A DNA stretch of 64,000 nucleotides, taken from Archangium lansingense. Lineage in GTDB: Bacteria; Myxococcota; Myxococcia; Myxococcales; Myxococcaceae. Position numbers and translations under genes: made by a program. Positions 46,002 through 52,855 of this stretch are shown here, one piece after another. The notes beneath the pieces were generated by a model. It made no database searches, was not told the origin of the DNA, and saw only the letters and a list, made by a program, of their open reading frames with translations. Location of the stretch: assembly GCF_026626635.1 (NCBI RefSeq), contig NZ_JAPNKA010000001.1:6076001-6140000 (forward strand), read 5' to 3'. Each line of letters opens with the position of its first letter. The first letter of the stretch is position 1.

Positions 46002-46772
46002 ATGGCGCAGACGACTGGTTTTACCGTTTGGCTGACCGGCATGTCCGGGACTGGCAAGAGTACGATGGCTGCCTACATCGCGGCCCGGCTCAGACAGGTG
46101 GATCGCAACGTGGAGATTCTCGACGAGAACGAGCTCCACGACGATCTCTGGCAGGGAATTGGGGACAGCAAGGACGAGCGCAACACCATCGTCCGCCGGC
46201 TGGGGTATGTGGCCGGACTGCTCACGCGTAACAACGTGGCGGTGCTGGTGCCCTGCGTGAGCCCGTACAAGGCGGGGCGCGAGGACAACCGCCGGACGAT
46301 CGGCCGCTACATTGAAGTGTACGTGGACTGCCCGACCGAGAAGCTGATCGAGCGGGACGGCACGGGCCGCTACAAGAAGGCGCTAGGTGGGGAGATCCCC
46401 AACTTCATCGGCATCACCGAGCCGTATGAGCCGCCGGCCTCGGCCGAGGTGGTGATCCACTCGGACTTGGAGAGCGTGGAGGACGGGGCGGGGAAGATCT
46501 TCCAGTCGCTGCTGGACCTCGGGTACGTGACGTCCGAGGAGCTGAAGATCATCACCGGCAAGAAGATGAAGGCGCAGCCTCCGACGAAGACCGAGGTGAC
46601 GCGCGTGTCGTCGGCCACGAAGCCGAGCAAGGCGGCTCTGGCGGCGAAGGCGGCTCCGGCGGCGAAGGCCGCGGCGGGCAAGGGGGCCAAGGCGCGTCCT
46701 GCGGCTCGGGCGGCCCGGGTGGCCAAGCCGGCGGCCAAGAAGGCGGCGGCTCCCAAGCGCAAGGCTCGCTAG
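46002..46772 (+). CDS. cysC: APS kinase with Lys/Ala-rich histone-H1-like tail
   Basis: 256 aa from the ATG at 46002; a TTG at 45990 is an alternative. P-loop GMSGTGKST (13-21). Then ELHDDLWQGIGDSKDERNTIVRRLGYVA, VPCVSPYKAGREDNRR, EVYVDCPTEKLIERDGTGRYKKAL and GITEPYEPP follow the CysC order. Reaction: ATP + adenosine 5'-phosphosulfate to PAPS. The kinase ends near residue 190. The remaining ~65 residues are almost only Ala, Lys, Pro and Arg (AKPAAKKAAAPKRKAR-like), as in H1-type DNA-binding tails, and are not part of known CysC. It directly follows the sulfur-carrier/JAMM genes, which suggests a shared role in sulfur assimilation. A strong hairpin terminator follows. Confidence 0.87.
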   Translation: MAQTTGFTVWLTGMSGTGKSTMAAYIAARLRQVDRNVEILDENELHDDLWQGIGDSKDERNTIVRRLGYVAGLLTRNNVAVLVPCVSPYKAGREDNRRTIGRYIEVYVDCPTEKLIERDGTGRYKKALGGEIPNFIGITEPYEPPASAEVVIHSDLESVEDGAGKIFQSLLDLGYVTSEELKIITGKKMKAQPPTKTEVTRVSSATKPSKAALAAKAAPAAKAAAGKGAKARPAARAARVAKPAAKKAAAPKRKAR

Positions 46773-46826
46773 TCGAGTGGCCTGGGTCCCTCCTGGCGAG
46801 GGACCATGGGCCCGAGAGCAGTGAGG

Positions 46827-46866
46827 ACCCCCAGGTTGCGCAGGCAACCCGGGGGTTCTTCGTTTA
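46827..46866 (+). terminator. Rho-independent terminator after cysC
   Basis: ACCCCC-A-GGTTGC, loop GCAG, GCAACC-C-GGGGGT: twelve base pairs with one A/C mismatch, followed by TCTTCGTTTA. It lies 54 nt after the cysC stop. Its tail overlaps a TATAGA box and the AGAGG ribosome site of larE, so termination and larE start signals are packed together. Confidence 0.8.
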
Positions 46867-46879
46867 TAGAGGTGCCCCC

Positions 46880-47761
46880 ATGCTGACCCCCGAGCGGATT
46901 CAGGCCCTGTGTGATTCCTCCCGCCCCAAGCTGGACGCGATGCGTGCTGCGTTGCGCGTGCACGGCTCGGCGCTGGTGGCGTTCTCGGGAGGGGTGGACT
47001 CCACGTTCGTGCTGAAGATCGCGGTGGAGGAACTGGGGGAGCGGGCGTTGGCGCTGACGGCGCTGTCGGCGTCGGTGGCCCCGGAGGAGGAGCAGGAGGC
47101 GCGGGAGCTGGCGGCGAAGCTGGGGGCGCGGCACCTGGTGGTATCGAGCGACGAGCTGGCCAACCCGAGCTACGCGGCCAACCCGACGAACCGCTGCTAC
47201 TTCTGCAAGACGGAGCTGTACGACATCTGCGAGGCGAAGCGGAAGGAGCTGGGGCTGGAGGTGGTGCTGGACGGCTTCAACGCGGACGACTTCAAGGATC
47301 ACCGGCCGGGGCACCAGGCGGCGAAGGAGCACGCGGTGCAGTCGCCGCTGGCGAAGGCGGGGCTGACGAAGGAGGAGATCCGGGCGTGGAGCCACGCGTT
47401 GGGGCTGCCCACGTGGGACAAGCCGCAGATGGCGTGCCTGGCGTCGCGGATTCCGTACGGGACGTCGGTGACGCGGGATCGGCTGTTCCAGATCGCCGGG
47501 GCGGAGTCGGAGCTGCGCAAGAGGGGCTTCCGGCAGTTCCGGGTGCGCTACCACGAGGAGATCGCGCGCATCGAGCTGGCGGCGGAGGAGTACGAGCGCT
47601 TCCTATCGGCGGAGCTGCGGCGCGACGTGGACAAGGCGATCAAGGCACTGGGCTTCAAGTTCGTGGCCTTGGACCTCGAGCCGTTCCGTTCGGGGCGGAT
47701 GAACGACGCGGCGGGCATCCAGAGGCCGGCGGACGCCCACCCATTGCCCGTCGTGAGCTGA
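46880..47761 (+). CDS. larE: LarE-type ATP-dependent sacrificial sulfur insertase
   Basis: 293 aa. PP-loop SGGVDS (36-41) binds ATP. NRCYFCK holds Cys106 and Cys109. ACLASRIPYGT carries Cys186, matching the LarE cysteine that donates its sulfur to the nickel-pincer nucleotide cofactor. Length and order match LarE/ExsB-related ATP pyrophosphatases. No larB or larC is in the window. A three-cysteine arrangement like this is seen in LarE forms thought to carry a metal-sulfur cluster instead of being consumed (family knowledge, not tested here). AGAGG lies 7 nt before the ATG. The stop TGA is the first half of a TGATCC repeat. Confidence 0.92.
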   Translation: MLTPERIQALCDSSRPKLDAMRAALRVHGSALVAFSGGVDSTFVLKIAVEELGERALALTALSASVAPEEEQEARELAAKLGARHLVVSSDELANPSYAANPTNRCYFCKTELYDICEAKRKELGLEVVLDGFNADDFKDHRPGHQAAKEHAVQSPLAKAGLTKEEIRAWSHALGLPTWDKPQMACLASRIPYGTSVTRDRLFQIAGAESELRKRGFRQFRVRYHEEIARIELAAEEYERFLSAELRRDVDKAIKALGFKFVALDLEPFRSGRMNDAAGIQRPADAHPLPVVS

Positions 47762-47832
47762 TCCGCGCCTGATCCAACAGGTGATCCCGTGCTGATCCCA
47801 GGTTGATCCCCTGGCTGATCCGCGGTTGATCC
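47759..47832. repeat. Seven phased TGATCC copies (11-12 bp period)
   Basis: TGATCC starts at 47759, 47770, 47782, 47793, 47804, 47816 and 47827, i.e. steps of 11, 12, 11, 11, 12, 11. The 5-6 nt between copies vary freely. The array begins in the larE stop codon and lies upstream of a ribbon-helix-helix gene. It cannot be coding because the period is not a multiple of three. Confidence 0.9.
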
Positions 47833-47844
47833 GCGCCCCCACCT

Positions 47845-47878
47845 CCCTCGCCCCCCGGGAGAGGGCTGGGGTGAGGGT
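47845..47878 (+). repeat. Dispersed palindromic repeat, copy A
   Basis: CCCTCGCCC-CCC-GGGAGAGGG followed by CT and GGGGTGAGGGT. It is the same 34-bp element as the two copies around the DUF559 gene, in the same orientation as the copy after clpX. Confidence 0.8.
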
Positions 47879-47921
47879 ATCTCGCACCCCAAGTTCCCCT
47901 CTGTGAGCGTGGCCGGGATTT

Positions 47922-48043
47922 GGATCCGTGCGCGGATCGGACGTAGAGCAGAGCCGCTGCGTGCGCGGGGCGCCTGGTGATCCGATTCTGATCCCAGGAG
48001 ATCCCCACATGATCTGACGGGTGCGGGGATTTTCTTGCGATCC
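47922..48043. repeat. Second, degenerate GATC-motif cluster
   Basis: GGATCC 47922, GGATCG 47934, TGATCC 47978 and 47989, AGATCC 47999, TGATCT 48010, CGATCC 48038. The inner four keep 10-11 bp spacing. It completes the ~330-nt gene-free stretch 47762-48088, which otherwise holds only the 34-bp palindrome. No convincing sigma70 promoter was seen there. Confidence 0.6.
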
Positions 48044-48088
48044 GATGCGTCTGTGAGACCTTGTGCGCACCTGTAGGAGATCACGCAC

Positions 48089-48253
48089 ATGGACATGAAT
48101 CCTCGCCTCACCTCGGTGGTGTTCCGTCTCAACCGCGAGAAGCTCGATGCCCTGAAGGAGCTGTCGCGCTCGACGAGGATCCGCCAGAGCGAGTACCTGC
48201 GGGAGGCGATCTCGGATCTGCTGACGAAGTACGAGGATCGCCTGGTCGACTAG
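48089..48253 (+). CDS. 54-aa ribbon-helix-helix (CopG/Arc-like) protein
   Basis: The reading frame encodes MDMNPRLTSVVFRLNREK, then a helix LDALKELSRSTR, a turn, and a second helix IRQSEYLREAISDLL: the beta-alpha-alpha RHH fold, with LTSVVFRL as the DNA-contacting strand. TAGGAGA at 48074-48080 lies 8 nt before the ATG. RHH repressors commonly bind tandem short repeats at their own promoter, and the phased TGATCC arrays upstream are an obvious candidate target. Its TAG stop overlaps the stop of truA on the other strand (shared CTAG). No toxin partner follows, so an antitoxin role is not supported. Confidence 0.85.
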   Translation: MDMNPRLTSVVFRLNREKLDALKELSRSTRIRQSEYLREAISDLLTKYEDRLVD

Positions 48254-49113
48254 GCGGCGACCTCGGAGTCCGTGTCCGCGGAGAGGGAGAAGGGAGGCGC
48301 CAGGGGGAGACCCGGGGCGTGGGCCCGCTCCCCAGCGGGAAACGGATCCAAGGTGGGCGGGTAGAGCACCTCCCAGAGCAGGAGCCCCTGAGCGGGGGCC
48401 TTGAGCCCTGGGATGGACGTTCCCGAGTCGAGCGCAGCGCGGAAGCGCTCCTCGGAGAGGACACCGGCGGCGGTGAGCAGCGCGGAACCCACGAGGTAGC
48501 GCACCTGGTAGCGCCCGAAGCCATCCCCGCGAAGGCGGGCCTCGAAGAGGCCATTGCCCAGCTCGTGGAGGTTGGCGGACTCCAGGGTGCGCGGCTTGCG
48601 CAGGCTGGAGTTCTCGTGGAAGGCGCCGAAGTCACGGCAGCCCACGGTGGTGCCGAGCACCTCCGCCACCCGCTCGGGCGTCAACGCACGTCCCTCCATC
48701 AGCCGAGGCTCGGCGGTGGTCTCCATGACGAAGGGCCGCCAGGCCTCGGAGACGGTGCCGCCAAGCTGAATACGGTAGCGGTACTCCTTGCCGGCGGCGC
48801 TCCATTGGGCGTGGAAGCCCTCGGGGGGGCGCCGGGCGACACACAGTCCGAGATCTGGCGGGAGCTGGGGTGGGAGCCGCTCGGACAGCATCTCCGAGGT
48901 GTAGAAGGGCGGCAGCCGGACGCTAACCACCTGCATGCGCGCATGGACGCCGCGGTCGGTGCGGCCAGCGGCCATGACGGGGTAGGGGACACCGGCCTTG
49001 CGCAGCGAGTCCTCGAGCGCTTCCTGGACGGTGGAGCCTTCCGGCTGGCGCTGATAGCCACGGAAGTGGGTGCCTCGGTACCAGATCCACAGGGCGGCGG
49101 GGAGTCTCTTCAC
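48250..49113 (-). CDS. truA: tRNA pseudouridine synthase A
   Basis: 287 aa. The start is a GTG giving VKRLPAALWIWYRGTHFRGYQ; the longer open frame upstream lacks TruA character. Catalytic Asp53 lies in AAGRTDRGVHA. Other marks are EYRYRIQLGG, CRDFGAFHENSS and GDGFGRYQVRYLVG. It converts U38-U40 of tRNA anticodon stems to pseudouridine. The C-terminal ~25 residues are an extra Pro/Ala tail. It converges on the RHH gene with a 4-nt overlap of stop codons and diverges from the GYF/TonB-like gene. Confidence 0.93.
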   Translation of the reverse strand: MKRLPAALWIWYRGTHFRGYQRQPEGSTVQEALEDSLRKAGVPYPVMAAGRTDRGVHARMQVVSVRLPPFYTSEMLSERLPPQLPPDLGLCVARRPPEGFHAQWSAAGKEYRYRIQLGGTVSEAWRPFVMETTAEPRLMEGRALTPERVAEVLGTTVGCRDFGAFHENSSLRKPRTLESANLHELGNGLFEARLRGDGFGRYQVRYLVGSALLTAAGVLSEERFRAALDSGTSIPGLKAPAQGLLLWEVLYPPTLDPFPAGERAHAPGLPLAPPFSLSADTDSEVAA

Positions 49114-49156
49114 GGGGCGTAGAGGGGGGAGCGAGCAGAGGGAAGTGGAAGGGGCG

Positions 49157-49185
49157 TTGTGATGACTCGTGCGGCCTGGGATACT
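49157..49185 (+). promoter_or_regulatory. Putative sigma70 promoter giving a (near-)leaderless GYF/TonB-like mRNA
   Basis: TTGTGA (49157-49162), 17-nt spacer, GATACT (49180-49185), then 9 nt to the ATG at 49195. The gap TTCCTAGCC-type sequence has no Shine-Dalgarno. Confidence 0.55.
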
Positions 49186-49194
49186 TCCTAGCCC

Positions 49195-50139
49195 ATGTCG
49201 GCAGCAAAAGACCTCCATGACCCCGAGAGGGAGCAACTCGATTCCCATTGGCTCTACCGCCAGGGGGATCTCGTCCTCGGTCCCCTGACCGGCCACCAAC
49301 TGGTGGAGAAGCTGTACACAGGAGTGCTGACCGGGAAGACGGAGGTCTCCGCCACCGGCCCGAGCGGCTTCCGCAAGCTCGAGGAGCTGGACGCCTTCAA
49401 GCTGCACGTGTCCAAGGCGGCGGCGAAGACGCGAGTGGAGGCGGAGGCCCGGGCGCTGCGTTCGCGCCGCATGCGCCAGGGGCTGCTCGCGGCCTGCGTG
49501 GCGGTGGTGGTGCTCGGTGGGCTGGGGGCGGGGGCGTGGCAGATCGCCCGCTACTCGTCGGTGTACCTGCCGGGGGTGGACAAAGAGCTCTCCATCGAGG
49601 TGTCCGCGCCGGTCATCACCGTGGCGAAGCGCTCCAGGCCCGAGGAGCTGTTCGAGTACCCCGGCGAGCCGAAGCAGCAGACGTCGGAGCGGCCTCCCAG
49701 CAAGCCCACCGAGACGACGACGCCGGACAAGACCGACAAGCCGGAGAAGCTGGCCTCGCTCACGCCGGGGTCGAAGCCGGACCGCCGTCCCACGGGCGGG
49801 CGCCCGACGGGCCGGGTGAGCACGGACCCGGACGGCATGTCGACGGAAGTCAACTACGATCAGGCGGCCATCAACCGGGTGGTGAAGCAGAGCCAGGCCA
49901 CGCTGCATCGGTGCTTCAAGGCGGAGGCCGAGCGCCGTCCGGGCTTCGCCGCCAAGGTGCCGCTCGAGTTCACCATCGGCAATGACGGCCGGGTGGCGCA
50001 GCTCTGGGTGGACCACCCTCAGCTCAAGAAGGGCCCGCTCTTCGACTGCCTGCTGGGCGAGATGAAGAAGTGGCCCTTCAAGCCCTACACGGGGGAGCGA
50101 GCCACAGTGAACCTGGCGTTCACCATCGGTAAGAAGTGA
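49195..50139 (+). CDS. GYF_2 / single-TM / TonB-C-like (AgmX/PglI-type) protein
   Basis: 314 aa. Residues 17-60 form a GYF_2 domain (HWLYRQGDLVLGPLTGHQLVE). A basic stretch precedes one membrane helix (GLLAACVAVVVLGGLGAGAW, ~95-115). A long Pro/Lys/Thr periplasmic linker leads to a C-terminal domain (INRVVKQSQATLHRCFKAEAERRPGFAAKVPLEFTIGNDGRVAQLWVDHP and KWPFKPYTGERATVNLAFTIG) of the type seen at the end of the M. xanthus gliding proteins AgmX and PglI. It probably spans the inner membrane and reaches the envelope; a role in motility or transport is only suggested by the family. A T-run hairpin follows. Confidence 0.85.
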   Translation: MSAAKDLHDPEREQLDSHWLYRQGDLVLGPLTGHQLVEKLYTGVLTGKTEVSATGPSGFRKLEELDAFKLHVSKAAAKTRVEAEARALRSRRMRQGLLAACVAVVVLGGLGAGAWQIARYSSVYLPGVDKELSIEVSAPVITVAKRSRPEELFEYPGEPKQQTSERPPSKPTETTTPDKTDKPEKLASLTPGSKPDRRPTGGRPTGRVSTDPDGMSTEVNYDQAAINRVVKQSQATLHRCFKAEAERRPGFAAKVPLEFTIGNDGRVAQLWVDHPQLKKGPLFDCLLGEMKKWPFKPYTGERATVNLAFTIGKK

Positions 50140-50158
50140 GGAGGGAGATGTAGGCAGC

Positions 50159-50174
50159 AGCGAGCCGCTTTTTT
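50159..50174 (+). terminator. Short hairpin with T6 after the GYF/TonB-like gene
   Basis: AGCG-AGC-CGCT followed by TTTTT, 19 nt after the stop. The stem is only 4 bp, so termination would be weak. Confidence 0.4.
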
Positions 50175-50208
50175 GCCCCCCCGGTTTTCCTGCCCGATAC
50201 AGGGGGGC
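50173..50208 (+). promoter_or_regulatory. Promoter-like element and C6/G6 stem overlapping the ribosome site
   Basis: TTGCCC (50173-50178), 17 nt, GATACA (50196-50201), 7 nt to the ATG at 50209, which predicts a leaderless mRNA. Alternatively GCCCCCC (50175-50181) pairs with GGGGGGC (50202-50208), which would hide the AGGGGGG that looks like a Shine-Dalgarno in any longer transcript. Confidence 0.4.
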
Positions 50209-50841
50209 ATGGTGACCGCTGCTGAAATCGACATTGAGAAGAAGGCCGCCTCCGTGCCCCCGGGCACCTTCCGCCACACCGTCCTGGTGGCGGCCAAGCG
50301 CTTCAAGTCCACCTGGGCCGAGCTGGGCAAGCTGCTGGTGCAGGTGCGGGACGAGAATCTCTGGGAGTCGTGGGGCTACAACTCCTTCGAGGCCTATGCC
50401 CTGAAGGAGCTCCACATCAAGAAGCAGACGGCGCTGAAGCTGACGCGCTCGTTCAGCTTCCTGGCCAAGCATGAGGCCCCCGAGGAGGTGTCCCAGCCGG
50501 ACTTCCCCCAGAAGGCGCCCCCCTTTGAGGTCATCGAGGTGTTGGCGGACGCGGAGGAGCGCGGCCAGCTCTCGCCGCAGGAGTACCGTTCACTGCGCGA
50601 CAGTATCTGGAACGCGGAGAAGCCGCCCAATGAACTGAAGAAGGAGTTCGTGGAGCGCTTCCCGAAGCCGCCGCCGGAGCCCCCTCCGGAGAGCCTCCAG
50701 GTAAGGAAGCTGGCTCAGCTGGCCCGGAAGCTGGCTGCCGAGGTGTCCGGGTGTCGCCGGGTACCCCATGCCATTGCTGAGCGGGCGGGCACCCTGGCCG
50801 AGGACTTGGAGGAACTCGCTTCGGGCGTGAACGACGCCTGA
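50209..50841 (+). CDS. Conserved-type hypothetical cytoplasmic protein
   Basis: 210 aa from the ATG at 50209 (a GTG follows directly). Residues 25-80 (AAKRFKSTWAELGKLLVQVRDENLWESWGYNSFEAYALKELHI) resemble the helical region of DUF3102/phage-type regulatory proteins. KKQTALKLTRSFSFL looks like a DNA-recognition helix. A Pro-rich hinge (FPKPPPEPPPES) precedes a C-terminal helical bundle. There is no signal peptide or membrane segment. It is possibly a DNA-binding protein, but I do not recognise a named family. Confidence 0.65.
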   Translation: MVTAAEIDIEKKAASVPPGTFRHTVLVAAKRFKSTWAELGKLLVQVRDENLWESWGYNSFEAYALKELHIKKQTALKLTRSFSFLAKHEAPEEVSQPDFPQKAPPFEVIEVLADAEERGQLSPQEYRSLRDSIWNAEKPPNELKKEFVERFPKPPPEPPPESLQVRKLAQLARKLAAEVSGCRRVPHAIAERAGTLAEDLEELASGVNDA

Positions 50842-50978
50842 ACGGGTGTTACTCAACGCTGACCCCGTCCGGCGGTGCACAGCCCGCCGGGCGACATATC
50901 CGAGATGGGCTTCCTGCGGATTCAGCCGGAGCCTATATTTTGTCGGACGGCTGTTCGAGACGTGGGCAGCCAGGCAAC

Positions 50979-51007
50979 TTGGGTGTGGTGATGGTGTCGG
51001 CTAGGTA
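50979..51007 (+). promoter_or_regulatory. Candidate clpX promoter
   Basis: TTGGGT (50979-50984), 17-nt spacer, TAGGTA (51002-51007). The -10 resembles TAGGTT before the P1 peptidase gene. It predicts a ~33-nt leader to the GTG at 51047. The match to consensus is modest. Confidence 0.35.
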
Positions 51008-51046
51008 GGCTCCGGGGAACCGGGGTCGGTGAACTCGGAGGCGGCA

Positions 51047-52324
<1,278 letters not shown>

Positions 52325-52328
52325 AGCC

Positions 52329-52375
52329 CCCTCTCCCTCTGGGAGAGGGCTGGGGTGAGGGTCTACTCTCACCCC
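52329..52375 (+). repeat. Dispersed palindromic repeat, copy B (left end of DUF559 unit)
   Basis: CCCTCTCCC-TCT-GGGAGAGGG (52329-52349), then CTGGGGTGAGGGT to 52362. A second perfect hairpin GGGGTGAG/CTCACCCC (52352-52375) overlaps it. It may also end clpX transcripts. Confidence 0.88.
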
Positions 52376-52406
52376 GGTCCTGGCCGTGAGAGGGGGGGAC
52401 ATCGCT

Positions 52407-52796
52407 GTGCCCGACTATCGAGGCAACACCACCATCGTCGGTCTGTTGGAGCGATGTCGCGATCTGCGCCGCTCCTCGACCGATGCCGAATCCCTTCTCT
52501 GGAAGCTGCTGCGTGCCCGGCAGTTGGCCGGCTTCAAGTTCCGGCGGCAGCACCAGTTTGGTCCCTACATCCTCGACTTCTTCTGCGCGGAGCGCTCCTT
52601 GCGCATCGAGCTCGACGGAGACCAGCACGCGCTTCCCGCAAACGTCGTGCGAGACGCTGGGCGTTCACGGTTTCTCGCGGAGCAGGGCGTGCGGGTGCTG
52701 CGCTTCGGCAACCGGGACGTTCTCCTTGAGACCGAGGCCGTGCTGATGCGCCTTTACACGGTGCTCACGGAGTCGGAGGGTCGACCCTCACCCTAA
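52407..52796 (+). CDS. DUF559 (Vsr/Mrr-like) endonuclease-domain protein
   Basis: 129 aa from the GTG at 52407 (SD-like GAGGGGGGG 8 nt upstream; a GTG at 52386 would start inside the repeat arm). The family core is complete: ESLLWKLLRARQLAGFKFRRQHQFGPYILDFFCAERSLRIELDGDQHAL, giving the PD-(D/E)XK-like residues Asp (LDFFC) and Glu-x-Asp (IELDGDQH), then RFLAEQGVRVLRFGNRDVL. The last residues (RPSP) and the stop are encoded by the right-hand repeat. Family members are related to very-short-patch-repair nucleases; their role is unproven. The gene sits between inverted copies of a palindromic repeat, suggesting it moves or spreads with it. Confidence 0.9.
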   Translation: MPDYRGNTTIVGLLERCRDLRRSSTDAESLLWKLLRARQLAGFKFRRQHQFGPYILDFFCAERSLRIELDGDQHALPANVVRDAGRSRFLAEQGVRVLRFGNRDVLLETEAVLMRLYTVLTESEGRPSP

Positions 52797-52817
52797 CCCT
52801 CTCCCAAAGGGAGAGGG
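52784..52817 (-). repeat. Dispersed palindromic repeat, copy C (right end of DUF559 unit)
   Basis: Inverted relative to copy B. Read on the minus strand it matches copy B at 31 of 34 positions (CCCTCTCCC-TTT-GGGAGAGGG then TTAGGGTGAGGGT). The DUF559 stop codon lies inside it. Confidence 0.88.
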
Positions 52818-52855
52818 GATATTCACGGGCAGCAGTCCTTGTGACGCTACCGGCT

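Noticed and set aside
47603..48132. Long minus-strand open frames across the TGATCC arrays, including one encoding PHPSPLPGGEG-like residues
   Set aside because: They read repetitive DNA and the dispersed palindrome, have no SD, change character with the repeat, and overlap the larE end and the RHH gene.
48250..50472. 740-codon minus-strand frame containing truA
   Set aside because: Only the last 287 codons are TruA-like. The rest is antisense to the GYF/TonB-like gene, with compositional bias only.
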